Positions 8,049 to 16,527 of a stretch of DNA of 64,000 bases are shown here, piece by piece. Below the pieces are notes generated by a model, which saw only the letters and a program-made list of their open reading frames with translations, was not told where the DNA came from and ran no database searches. The position numbers and the translations under genes are program-made. The stretch spans positions 1,116,001 through 1,180,000 of the forward strand of contig NZ_CP033019.1 in assembly GCF_003667705.1 (NCBI RefSeq). Reading direction: 5' to 3'. Each line of letters begins with the position of its first letter. Within the stretch, counting starts at the first letter, position 1. The DNA comes from Janthinobacterium agaricidamnosum. Its GTDB lineage: Bacteria; Pseudomonadota; Gammaproteobacteria; Burkholderiales; Burkholderiaceae_D.

Positions 8049-11015
8049 TCAGTAGGCCAGGCGGCCCGGCACGCTCACTTCGATCTGCGTGCCGGCGCCG
8101 GGCCGGCTGTCGATGCGCAGGCTGGCCCCGATGCCGGCGGCGCGCTCGCGCATGCCGACCAGGCCCCAGTGGCCGGGCCGCTGGCCCGTTTGCGCCACGG
8201 CGTCATCGAGACCGCAGCCGTCGTCGCGCACGCGCAGGGTGAATGCCTGCTCCGCATAGTCGAGTTCCAGCACGATGTTTGCCGCCTCGGCATAGCGCGA
8301 GGCGTTGAACAGCGCTTCGCGCGCGATGGCATAGACCTCGTCATGCACGCGCGGCTGCAGGCGCCGGCAGCTGCCGCTGACGTGCACGGTGAAGGCGTGC
8401 GCGCGGTGCTCGGCCAGGCCCTTGCCGAATTGCTGCAGCGCCAGCCGCAGTTCGTCCGGTTCGGCCGAGGCGCGCAAATCCATGATCTGGTCGCGGCCTT
8501 CGATCAGCAGCTGGTCGGCCAGGTTGAGGGTGCCGTCGAGGCGCGCCCGTTCGCGCGTGCCCTTGGGCAGCATGTCCGCATGCGCATGGAACGACAGGAT
8601 CAGGCCCTGCACGCTTTGCAGCAGGGTGTCGTGCAGCGAGCGGGCGATGCGCGAGCGTTCGGCCAGCCGCTCCTGCAAGCGTTCCTGCAGCCGTTCCTGC
8701 ATGTTGCGCGTCAGATGGCGGATGCGCAGCACATAGCCGCCGTACAGCAGCAGCGCGGCGCCCAGCGCCAGCAGCACGACGAACCACGGCGTCTGCACGA
8801 AGGCGGGCGCGATGACGATGTCGAGCTTGGCTCCCTGCGTGTTCCACACGCCGTCTTCGTTGGCGGCCGTGACGTCGAAGCGGTAGCTGCCCGGTGCCAG
8901 GTTGGTGTAGTACGCCTCGCGGCGCCCCACGGCCTCTTGCCAGCCGGCGTCCACGCCCGCCAGCCGGTAGCGCAGGCGCACGCGTTCCGGCATCGACAGG
9001 CTCAGCGCCGTGAAGCCGATCTGCAGGGTCTTGCTGCCTTGCGGCAGCTGCAGCGGCTTGCCATCGTCGAGCGCGTAACGCGCGCCATTGGCCAGCAAGC
9101 TGTGGATCTGCACGGGCGGCGGCAGGCGATTGCGGCGGATATGCAGCGGGTCGAGCATGGCGATGGTGGCCGAGGTGGAGAACCACAGCTTGCCGTCGGG
9201 CGCATGGATCAGAGAAGGCACGGGGCGCAGTTGCGAAGCATGGCCCTGCAAGCCGTCGAGCGCGTCGAAGTGTTCCGAGACGACGGCGCTGCCGTCCCGC
9301 ATCCACGCGGCCAGGCTGGCGGCGCCGATATGGTCGATGCCGTCCGCGCCATGCAGCCACAGGTCGCCGTCCGGCAGGCGCACGATGCCCGACACGCCGC
9401 GAAACGCCGCGCCGCGCGCGCCGCGCAAGGTGTGGAAGCGCCCGGCGCGGTACAGGGCCACGCCGTTTTCGCCGCCGGCCCATATCGCGTCGCCATCGCG
9501 GTACAGCTGCAGCACGGTGCCCACCTGCAGGCCCTCGGCCGCGCCGAGCCGCCTGACGGCGCCCGCGCGCTGGCCGTCTGCCACCAGGCTGACCGTATTG
9601 TCGGCATGGCCCAGCCAGACGGTGCCGGCGCCATCGATCGCCATGGCCGTGGTCAGCACCGCCGGCAGGCCGGACAGGCCGCCGTTCGCGATCCATTTTC
9701 CTTCGCTCAGGCGAAACAGGCCGCCGCCGGAAAACGAGGCCCACAGGGCGCCCGAGCGGTCCTGCTGCAGCGCCTGCGGATCGAGTCCTTGCACGGGCGC
9801 TGTCACGCGCGTCATCGTGCCGTCGTGTGCGCGATGGTGCAGCTCCTGCTCGTTGCCCAGCCACAGCGTGCCGTCGGGCGCCCAGTGGCTGGCCGCCAGC
9901 GCCCCTTTCAAGATCACTTTTTTCATCCCGTCGGCCGTAAAGCTGCGCACGTCGCTCACGTAGTCGCCGATCCACACGTCGCCATCGGGTCCCGGCAGCA
10001 TGCCAGGGTGGTCGAAGGGCACGGCGACGGGCAAGGTCTGCAGGCGGTTCGGTCGCAGCCGGTCCAGGCCCGTCGAGGTGCCGAACCACAGATTGCCCTC
10101 GCGGTCCTGGAACGACGTTTGCGGCAGCGGGCCGCTGATGCCGTTCTGGCGCGTCAGGCGCTGGGCCGGCAGACTGGGGCCGGCAGGGTCGAACTTGCGT
10201 TCGATGCCATCGGGTGTCATCAGCCACATGGTGCCGGCGCGGTCGAAGCGGATGCCGTTGCCTCTGGCGTCGGGCCGGATGGGCGCATCGCCGCGCGGCG
10301 CGCTGGTGCGCACGCGGTAGTAATTGCTGTGCGTGTCGACGGCCCAGATGGCGCCATCGGGCGCTTCATCCATGCTGGTGAGCATGGTGCGCGGCCAGGC
10401 ATGGGAAAAGCGCGCCTGGCCCGGCTTGCGGAAAAAGACGCCATGCATGGTGCCCATCCACTGCGTGCCATCGCGCCCGAACAGGATCTGGTACACGCGC
10501 TTGTCGGGCAGGCCCACGTTGGCCGCTTGCGCGACGAAGCGGTCCGCGCCGGGCGCCAGGCGCGCCGCGCCATCGCGCGTGCCGACCCAGATGGCGCCGT
10601 CGGGCGCTGCCTCGATATGGAACACGGCGCCCGGCGGCAAGCCGTCCGCTTCGCGGTAGGTGCGCGCGCCACCCTGGCGAAAGACGCTGACGCCGCCGAG
10701 ACGGTAGCCGACCCACACGGCACCGTCCGGCGGCGTGGCCAGGCCCAGCACATTGCTCGATGGCAGGCGGTGCCCGTACACGCTGTCGACGCGGTCGAAG
10801 CGCACGCCATCGTAGCGGTACAAGCCGGTGGCCGTGGCGATCCACAGCCAGCCATCCTTGCCCTGGGCGAATTTGAGCACGTCGACGGGCGCCCCTTGCA
10901 AGGCGCCCCAGCCATTGTGGGTGTAGTCGGACAGCAGGGGGGCGGCCGCGCACGCGTGCAGGTGGCACGCCAGCAGGGGCAACATCAACAGGCGGCGCAG
11001 CAGGCGAGCGGACAT
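8049..11015 (-). CDS. Propeller-sensor histidine kinase (Reg_prop/Y_Y_Y/HisKA_3), orphan
   Basis: 988 residues. A signal sequence (MSARLLRRLLMLPLLACHLHACA) is followed by a periplasmic two-bladed propeller sensor (about 30-640). It is made of repeats such as GKDGWLWIATATGLYRYDG, DGAVWVGYRLGGVSVF and REGNLWFGTSTGLDRL. Next come a Y_Y_Y domain (about 655-720, LRYRLAGVDAGWQEA), one membrane helix (WFVVLLALGAALLLYGGYVL), a HisKA_3 dimerisation helix with the phosphoacceptor His795 in SLHDTLLQSVQG, and a HATPase domain ending GHWGLVGMRERAAGIGA. HisKA_3 kinases normally phosphorylate NarL/LuxR-type regulators, but none lies adjacent, so it is an orphan. Signal unknown; related sensors often detect polysaccharide breakdown products. 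Confidence 0.9.
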   Translation of the reverse strand: MSARLLRRLLMLPLLACHLHACAAAPLLSDYTHNGWGALQGAPVDVLKFAQGKDGWLWIATATGLYRYDGVRFDRVDSVYGHRLPSSNVLGLATPPDGAVWVGYRLGGVSVFRQGGARTYREADGLPPGAVFHIEAAPDGAIWVGTRDGAARLAPGADRFVAQAANVGLPDKRVYQILFGRDGTQWMGTMHGVFFRKPGQARFSHAWPRTMLTSMDEAPDGAIWAVDTHSNYYRVRTSAPRGDAPIRPDARGNGIRFDRAGTMWLMTPDGIERKFDPAGPSLPAQRLTRQNGISGPLPQTSFQDREGNLWFGTSTGLDRLRPNRLQTLPVAVPFDHPGMLPGPDGDVWIGDYVSDVRSFTADGMKKVILKGALAASHWAPDGTLWLGNEQELHHRAHDGTMTRVTAPVQGLDPQALQQDRSGALWASFSGGGLFRLSEGKWIANGGLSGLPAVLTTAMAIDGAGTVWLGHADNTVSLVADGQRAGAVRRLGAAEGLQVGTVLQLYRDGDAIWAGGENGVALYRAGRFHTLRGARGAAFRGVSGIVRLPDGDLWLHGADGIDHIGAASLAAWMRDGSAVVSEHFDALDGLQGHASQLRPVPSLIHAPDGKLWFSTSATIAMLDPLHIRRNRLPPPVQIHSLLANGARYALDDGKPLQLPQGSKTLQIGFTALSLSMPERVRLRYRLAGVDAGWQEAVGRREAYYTNLAPGSYRFDVTAANEDGVWNTQGAKLDIVIAPAFVQTPWFVVLLALGAALLLYGGYVLRIRHLTRNMQERLQERLQERLAERSRIARSLHDTLLQSVQGLILSFHAHADMLPKGTRERARLDGTLNLADQLLIEGRDQIMDLRASAEPDELRLALQQFGKGLAEHRAHAFTVHVSGSCRRLQPRVHDEVYAIAREALFNASRYAEAANIVLELDYAEQAFTLRVRDDGCGLDDAVAQTGQRPGHWGLVGMRERAAGIGASLRIDSRPGAGTQIEVSVPGRLAY

Positions 11016-11090
11016 CGGTGCAGAGGGAGATAGCGGTGGCAGGGCAGTGATTGTAGCGCAGCGTCCTGCTTTTCAGCAGGCGAAAAAAAA

Positions 11091-11117
11091 CCTGCGCGGG
11101 ATGGCGCAGGCTTTTTT
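11091..11117 (-). terminator. Rho-independent terminator after sodB
   Basis: Stem CCTGCGC (11091-11097) pairs with GCGCAGG (11104-11110) around a short loop. On the minus strand the hairpin is followed by a run of eight T (complement of A at 11083-11090). A T-run also lies on the plus-strand side (11112-11117), so it may work in both directions. It separates sodB from the downstream kinase gene. Confidence 0.8.
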
Positions 11118-11140
11118 CGCCCTACGTTGACAAGGACCGC

Positions 11141-11719
11141 TTACGCGAAGTTCTTGGCAACGAATTCCCAGTTGACCAGGCCCCAGAACGTTTCCACGTA
11201 CTTGGCGCGCAGGTTGCGGTAGTCGATGTAGTAGGCGTGTTCCCAGACGTCGCAGGTCAGCAGCGGCTTGTCGCCGGTGGTCAGCGGGCAGCCGGCGTTC
11301 GAGGTGTTGACGATGTCGACGGAGCCGTCGGCTTTTTGCACCAGCCAGGTCCAGCCCGAACCGAAGTTGCCCACGCACGACTTGGTGAATTCTTCCTTGA
11401 ACTTGTCGAACGACGACCATTTGGCGTTGATCGCGTCAGCCACGGCACCCGTAGGCGCGCCGCCGCCGGCCGGCTTCATGCCGTTCCAGTAGAAGGTGTG
11501 GTTCCATACTTGCGCTGCATTGTTGAAGATGCCGCCCGACGATTTCTTGATGATCTCTTCCAGCGACAGGTTCTCGAACTCGGTACCCTTGATCAGGTTG
11601 TTCAAGTTGGTGACATACGCCTGGTGATGCTTGGCATAGTGGTATTCCAGGGTTTCTTTCGAAATATGCGGCGCCAGAGCGTCCATTTCATACGGCAGTG
11701 GTGGCAGAGTATGTTCCAT
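11141..11719 (-). CDS. sodB: Superoxide dismutase [Fe]
   Basis: Cytoplasmic enzyme that converts superoxide to oxygen and hydrogen peroxide. 192 residues, usual length for FeSOD. Metal ligands are visible: His in [13 protein letters not shown], His in [14 protein letters not shown], and Asp/His in [14 protein letters not shown]. The [12 protein letters not shown] and GSGWTWLV context is typical of the iron form. Start at ATG 11719 is chosen because the product begins [15 protein letters not shown], the conserved N-terminus, with AAGGGA upstream. In-frame sequence further upstream is not conserved. It has its own terminator. In several other Burkholderiales sodB sits beside xseA; here the glucoside locus lies between them. 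Confidence 0.95.
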   Translation of the reverse strand: MEHTLPPLPYEMDALAPHISKETLEYHYAKHHQAYVTNLNNLIKGTEFENLSLEEIIKKSSGGIFNNAAQVWNHTFYWNGMKPAGGGAPTGAVADAINAKWSSFDKFKEEFTKSCVGNFGSGWTWLVQKADGSVDIVNTSNAGCPLTTGDKPLLTCDVWEHAYYIDYRNLRAKYVETFWGLVNWEFVAKNFA

Positions 11720-11930
11720 GTGATGTCCCTTTATGGTGAGTATTCGGAGTCTACCGGCCTGCGGCCGGAGGGTTGAGCCAAGCTTGCTTGAAGCAGGCAT
11801 TCTTGCTGAACGAGCCACTATTGTAAAGCGGATGCGCCATTGCTGCAGATTCCCGCACGCGTTGCGGATGACGGTGGCGTAGTGATTCTCGTTCAGCCTG
11901 AATCGGGCGTCATACTCTCCGTTGTGGATG

Positions 11931-12950
11931 TTATCGGATGCGCCGCGTGGTTTCGCGTACGATCAGTTCCAGCGGCGGAATGGCCGCCTGCACGGCTTCG
12001 CCGTTGATCAGGCCCAGCAGCGCTTCCGTGGCGATGCGGCCGATGTCGTACAGGGGCTGGTGGATGGTCGTCAGCGGCGGCGTCGTGTAGGACGAGCCGG
12101 GCAAGTCATCGAAACCGACGAGCGAGATATCGTCGGGCACGCGGATGCCCTTGCGGTACAGGCACAGGCGCACGCCATAGGCGGACAGGTCATTGGCGGC
12201 GAAGACGGCGCTGAATTGCTGCTGCGTATCAAACAAGTGGTTCATGGCCAGCATCCCGCTTGCCTCGTGGAAATCGCCTTCCGCCATCAGTTTCGGGTCG
12301 ATGGCGATGTCTGCTTCGCGCAGCGCGCGCTGGTAGCCCGTCAGGCGCTCGGCCGCATCCGTGTTGTTGGCGGGCCCGGCCACGAAGGCGATGCGCCGGT
12401 GGCCCAGTTCGATCAAGTGGCGCACGGCCAGGTAGGCACCGTATTCGTTGTCGAGCTTGAAGCCGATGGCGCTTTTCGTGGCCAGCAGGCGGCCCGTCGA
12501 GACGATGGGCCGCTGCTGCGAGAAATCGAGCACGCTCTCGTCCGAGATGCGCCCCGACAGCAGGATGATGCCGTCGACCTTTCGCGCCAACAGCAGACGG
12601 ATACGGTCCGCTTCTTCCTGCGCATTCCAGTGCCCGCTGACGATGACGGAGGCATAGCCCGTGTCCTTCAGCCCATCGTCGACGCCGCGCAGGCTTTCAT
12701 CGAAGAAGGGGCTGGAAATATCCTGCACCACGATGCCGATGGTCATCGAGCGGCCCTTCTTCAAGCCCTGTGCCATCTGGTTCGGCGCGAATTTCATGTG
12801 CGCAATGGCCGCCAGCACGGCGTCGCGCTTGTCATCGGACACTCTGGCCGTGCCGTTCAGGATGCGCGAGACGGTGCTGGGCGACACGCCAGCCTGGCGG
12901 GCCACGTCGAGCAGGGTGGAAGGGGGAGCAGCATGGGCGCTATCGTTCAA
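11931..12950 (-). CDS. LacI-family repressor of the adjacent beta-glucoside locus
   Basis: 339 residues. The N-terminal helix-turn-helix ([21 protein letters not shown], about 13-34) and hinge helix ([15 protein letters not shown]) are canonical LacI features. The effector domain starts [18 protein letters not shown] and includes [14 protein letters not shown] and [19 protein letters not shown]. The only sensible start is TTG at 12950, with AGGA 7 bases upstream. It is transcribed away from the binding-protein gene. Three TGAAAAC-type palindromes lie in the shared intergenic region, so it probably represses both itself and the uptake operon until a beta-glucoside or its product binds. Ligand is inferred from the neighbouring GH1 gene. 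Confidence 0.9.
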   Translation of the reverse strand: MNDSAHAAPPSTLLDVARQAGVSPSTVSRILNGTARVSDDKRDAVLAAIAHMKFAPNQMAQGLKKGRSMTIGIVVQDISSPFFDESLRGVDDGLKDTGYASVIVSGHWNAQEEADRIRLLLARKVDGIILLSGRISDESVLDFSQQRPIVSTGRLLATKSAIGFKLDNEYGAYLAVRHLIELGHRRIAFVAGPANNTDAAERLTGYQRALREADIAIDPKLMAEGDFHEASGMLAMNHLFDTQQQFSAVFAANDLSAYGVRLCLYRKGIRVPDDISLVGFDDLPGSSYTTPPLTTIHQPLYDIGRIATEALLGLINGEAVQAAIPPLELIVRETTRRIR

Positions 12951-12990
12951 GGCGGTTCCTGGGTGTCAAGATGGCTGGTCGTCAGTGCTC

Positions 12991-13004
12991 TGAAAACCTT
13001 TTCA
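12991..13004. promoter_or_regulatory. LacI-type operator O1
   Basis: TGAAAACCTTTTCA, 41 bases upstream of the repressor start codon. It differs from a perfect palindrome only at the central dinucleotide (CC in place of CG). It matches the other two sites and the usual LacI-family operator shape with a central CG. Confidence 0.7.
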
Positions 13005-13046
13005 TCGAAAGATTACCATAAATGGCCGATAGCGCCGCAGATCGGG

Positions 13047-13173
13047 GTAGGTCGGCGTAGGTAGGGTTAGCCCTGCGGGCGTAACCCGACACACGGCCAG
13101 CAATGCGCCGGAACATGCCTCTGCCGCCAACAATATTGTCGGATTACGCGTTGAAACGCTAATCCGACCTACG
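13047..13173. repeat. REP/BIME-like palindromic pair in the lacI-operon control region
   Basis: Two stem-loops are bracketed by an inverted GTAGGTCGG (13047-13055) and CCGACCTAC (about 13164-13172). The first stem is GGGTTAGCCC/GGGCGTAACCC (13064-13087, one bulged base). The second is GTCGGATTA (13138-13146) with TAATCCGAC (13160-13168). The paired, oppositely oriented palindromes carrying GTCGGATTA are typical of REP-type intergenic elements. No coding potential was seen. It lies between operators O1 and O2. Confidence 0.65.
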
Positions 13174-13175
13174 CT

Positions 13176-13189
13176 TGAAAACGTTTTCA
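13176..13189. promoter_or_regulatory. LacI-type operator O2
   Basis: TGAAAACGTTTTCA, a perfect 14-base palindrome identical to O3. It lies three bases from the REP-like element, roughly midway between the divergent genes. Confidence 0.8.
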
Positions 13190-13302
13190 CAAAAAACAAC
13201 AGCAAGCCCGACAGTTTGTATTTTCGCCTTTTTCATAGGAGAGCACGCGCCGTGGCGTGGACCTTGCCACGCCACCCTCAATAAAAATGACAACTTTTTC
13301 GG

Positions 13303-13331
13303 TTGACTTGATTTTCTTTGCGGTGTTAAAT
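13303..13331 (+). promoter_or_regulatory. Predicted sigma-70 promoter of the glucoside operon
   Basis: TTGACT (13303-13308) and TTAAAT (13326-13331) are spaced by exactly 17 bases. Transcription would begin near 13338, directly before operator O3, so a repressor bound there would block initiation. Confidence 0.65.
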
Positions 13332-13343
13332 GGACACATGTTG

Positions 13344-13357
13344 TGAAAACGTTTTCA
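13344..13357. promoter_or_regulatory. LacI-type operator O3
   Basis: TGAAAACGTTTTCA, a perfect palindrome identical to O2, centred about 12 bases after the predicted transcription start and 35 bases before the binding-protein start codon. Position and identity make it the main repression site. Confidence 0.8.
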
Positions 13358-13391
13358 AGATAGAAGACGCTCAATAATCGGAGATGAAATA

Positions 13392-14680
13392 ATGAAGTCA
13401 AGCATCCTTGGCGCCGCCCCTTGGCCGCGCTGACCCTGGCCTGTGGCGTGGCCGCCGCGCCCGCCGCCATCCCGCCGGCCGCACCGTTGCCGGCGCTGGC
13501 CCCGGCGACGATTACCGTCGCCTCGTTCCCCGACCTGGACCGCGCCGTCAAGACGGCCTTGCCCCTGTGGGAAAAGCTGTACCCGCAGGTGAAGGTCAAG
13601 CTGGTCAGCCTGCAGATTGACGACCACCATAACTCGATGACGACGGCGCTGGCGGCCGGCGCGCGCCTGCCCGACGTGATGGCCATCGACTTCCGCTACG
13701 TGGGCAGCTTCGCCGAGTCGAAGGGCATGGAGGATTTGCTGCAGCCGCCATACGGGGCAGGGCAGTACCGCGCCCAGTTCGTGCCGTTCACCTTCGTGCA
13801 GGCGACCAGTTCGCGCGGCACCCTGGGCGCCATGCCGGCAGACCTGGGACCGGGCACTTTGTTCTACCGCAAGGACTTGATGGACAAGGCGGGCATCAAG
13901 GAAGCCGACCTGACGCAATCGTGGGAATCGTATATCGCCGCCGGCAAGAAGCTCAAGGCCGCCACCGGCACCTATCTGCTGGCCGGCGCCAGCGACCTGG
14001 CCGACATCGTTATCCGCGCCAATCTGAAGGATGGCGAAGGCATTTACTTTGGCGACAAGGGGCAGGTGCTGGTCGACTCGCCCCGTTTCGTCAAGGCCTT
14101 CGAGCTGGCCAAGGCAGCCAGGATCGCTGGCATCGACGCGCGCACCGTGGCCTGGACGGGCGAGTGGGCCGAAGGTTTTAAACGCGACAAGGTGGCCAGC
14201 CAGATGATGGGATCGTGGCTCAGCGGCCACCTGGCCAAATGGCTGGCACCCGATTCCAAGGGCCAGTGGCGCGCGGCCAACCTGCCGGCCGGCGCGCTGG
14301 CGTCCTACGGCGGCTCCTTCTACGGCATCCCGAAAAAGGCGGCCAACAAGACGCAGGCGTGGGAATTCATCAAGTTCATGACCGTCAACAAGGATATCCA
14401 GCTGCACTCGCTGAAAGAGATCGGCGCCTTCCCGGCCCTGAAAGCGGCATATGCGGACCCGATGATGGACGAGCCGCAAGCGTACTTCGGCGGCCAGAAG
14501 ACGCGCCTGCTGGCACGCGACACGGCGGCGAAGATTCCCGTCATCCGCGTCGACAAGTTCGACGCCGTGGCGCGCGACATCGTCAACATGGAACTGGAAA
14601 GCGTGCTGGCGCAAAACAAGGATATCAAGACGGCCCTGGCCGACGCCAAGGCCCTGATCACCCACCGCGCGCGGCGCTAG
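13392..14680 (+). CDS. ABC sugar-binding protein, apparent frameshift in the signal peptide
   Basis: Periplasmic family-1 solute-binding protein feeding the two permeases downstream. The ATG at 13392 has GGAG at the right distance and starts MKSSILGAAPWPR, but meets a stop at 13431. The long frame (from TTG 13421, no Shine-Dalgarno) reads LAALTLACGVAAAPAAIPP and then the mature domain TITVASFPDLDRAVKTALPLWEKLYPQVKVK. Adding one base in the C run at 13417-13420 would join the two into a normal signal peptide. So this is either a real one-base deletion or a sequence error. The rest, about 400 residues, is intact with typical features (LPDVMAIDF, FYRKDLMDKAGI, YGIPKKAANKTQAWEFIKFM). Probably binds a cellobiose-like beta-glucoside. 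Confidence 0.8.
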
Positions 14681-14687
14681 GAGCAGC

Positions 14688-15680
14688 ATGACTACCTCCA
14701 TGCCTTGTACCGAGCGCGCCGCCGTCCCGGCGCGGCGCGCCAGGAAGCGTTTCAACATGAAGCAGTGGGCGCCATATATTTTCATCAGCCCCTTCTTCAT
14801 CCTGTTCGCCGTCTTCAGCCTGTTCCCGCTGCTGTTTTCCATCTATCTGTCGTTCAACCAGTGGGAAGCGGCCAGCGGCGTGGAAGCCATGCAGTGGGTG
14901 GGCCTGGACAACTACAAATACGCCTTGAGCGACCCGTGGTTCTTGCGCTCGCTGGGCAATACGCTGTGGCTGGCGCTGGCCTCGGGCGTGCCGCAGCACC
15001 TGGTCGCCATTCCGCTGGCAGCCTTCATCCACAACAGCTTCAAGCGCTCGCGCAACCTGGTGATCGGCATTTACTTTTTACCGTTCATCACCTCCAGCGT
15101 GGCCATCGCCATGGTCTTCAACACCCTGTTCTCGCGCGACTACGGCCAGATCAATGTGCTGCTCCAGTGGTGCGCCAGCCTGCCGCTGGTGGGAAGCCTG
15201 TTTCCGTCAGAGTCCATCGACTGGCTGGGCAGCTCGCTGTTCATCAAGCCGGCCGTCGCCTTCGTGATTTTCTGGCGCTACCTGGGCTGGAACCTGGTGC
15301 TGTACCTGTCCGCGCTGCAGGTGATACCGAAGGATTTATATGAAGCGGCCACCATCGACGGCGCCTCGACACGCCAGCAGTTCTGGTACATCACCCTGCC
15401 GCAGCTGCGCCCCATGATCTACCTGGCCGTCACCTTGACCATCATGGGCAATCTGCAGCTGTTCGAGGAACCGTTCGTGCTGGTGGCCGAATCGAGCGGC
15501 GTAAGCCAGTCGGTGATGACGACGGCCATCTTCGTCTACAAGACGGCGTTTTCCTCAGGCGACTTCGGCACGGCGTCGGCCATTTCCTGGCTGCTGTTCC
15601 TCATCATCGCCAGCACCACCTGGGTGAATAACCGCATCTTCAGCCGCAATGAACGTCATGAACGCAAGGAGGCCCGATGA
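14688..15680 (+). CDS. ABC sugar permease, MalF-like
   Basis: 330 residues, inner membrane, six or seven predicted helices starting WAPYIFISPFFILFAVFSLFPLLFSIYLSF (about 25-55). The cytoplasmic EAA loop that docks the ATPase is visible as LYEAATIDGASTRQQFWYITLPQLRPM near 220-245. It starts 7 bases after the binding-protein gene with TAGGAG upstream. Its end overlaps the next permease by 4 bases, so the genes are co-transcribed and probably translationally coupled. It forms one half of the membrane channel of the glucoside importer. Confidence 0.92.
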   Translation: MTTSMPCTERAAVPARRARKRFNMKQWAPYIFISPFFILFAVFSLFPLLFSIYLSFNQWEAASGVEAMQWVGLDNYKYALSDPWFLRSLGNTLWLALASGVPQHLVAIPLAAFIHNSFKRSRNLVIGIYFLPFITSSVAIAMVFNTLFSRDYGQINVLLQWCASLPLVGSLFPSESIDWLGSSLFIKPAVAFVIFWRYLGWNLVLYLSALQVIPKDLYEAATIDGASTRQQFWYITLPQLRPMIYLAVTLTIMGNLQLFEEPFVLVAESSGVSQSVMTTAIFVYKTAFSSGDFGTASAISWLLFLIIASTTWVNNRIFSRNERHERKEAR

Positions 15681-16495
15681 AAACCACCCGCTGGACGGCC
15701 TACGCCATGGTGGCCATCGGCGCCCTGATCATGGTCGCGCCGTTCTACTTCATGTTCGTCTTCGCCACGCACACGAGCGCCGAGATCTACAGCCTGCCGC
15801 CGCCGCGCTGGTTCGGCACGGCCCTGCTGAACAACCTCGAACTGCTGCAGGAGCGCCTGCCGTTCTGGCGCAATATCGGCATCAGCCTCTACGTGGCCTT
15901 GATGACCACCGCCCTGACCTTGTTCTTTTGCTCGCTGGGCGGCTATGCCTTCGCCATGTACGAATTCCGCTTCAAGCGGCCCCTGTTTACCCTGGTGATG
16001 GCCTCGATGATCATCCCGTCCTTCATGAACATGATCCCGACCTTCATGCTGATGGATTTCCTCGGATGGCTGGACCAGCCGCGCGCCTTGTACGTGCCGG
16101 GAGCGGCCGGCGCGCTGGGGATTTTCCTGATGCGCCAGTACATCGGCACGGCGATACCGAAGGACCTGATCGAGGCGGCGCGCATCGACGGCTGCGGCGA
16201 ATTCGCCATCTACTGGCGGGTCGTGCTGCCGCTGATCGGCCCCGCCATGGGCACCCTGGGCCTGATCACTTTCATCAACTCGTGGAACAATTTCATCACG
16301 CCGCTGGTCGTCATGCGCTCGGTCGAGAACTACACGATCCCGCTGGCCCTGCGCAGCATGCAGGCGCCGAACAACACGGAGTGGGGCGCGCTGATGACGG
16401 GCGCCGCCATCGCCGTGCTGCCGCTGCTGCTGATGTTTTTTGTCGCCTCGAAGCGCCTGATCGAAGGCTTGACCCAGGGCGCCGTCAAAGGCTGA
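15677..16495 (+). CDS. ABC sugar permease, MalG-like
   Basis: 272 residues with about six membrane helices, first WTAYAMVAIGALIMVAPFYFMFVF. The EAA motif is visible as LIEAARIDGCGEFAIYWRVVLPLIGPAMGTL near 168-195. The start codon overlaps the end of the previous permease (ATGA). It is the second channel half. Followed after 32 bases by the beta-glucosidase gene, which fits immediate hydrolysis of the imported sugar. Confidence 0.92.
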   Translation: MKTTRWTAYAMVAIGALIMVAPFYFMFVFATHTSAEIYSLPPPRWFGTALLNNLELLQERLPFWRNIGISLYVALMTTALTLFFCSLGGYAFAMYEFRFKRPLFTLVMASMIIPSFMNMIPTFMLMDFLGWLDQPRALYVPGAAGALGIFLMRQYIGTAIPKDLIEAARIDGCGEFAIYWRVVLPLIGPAMGTLGLITFINSWNNFITPLVVMRSVENYTIPLALRSMQAPNNTEWGALMTGAAIAVLPLLLMFFVASKRLIEGLTQGAVKG

Positions 16496-16527
16496 TCCAC
16501 ACATTTATCTCAACCCCTCACACTGAC

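Noticed and set aside
15649..16527. Long in-frame extension upstream of the GH1 gene, giving a 751-residue product.
   Set aside because: The extension overlaps the MalG-like permease in another frame and is low-complexity. GH1 similarity begins right after ATG 16528.
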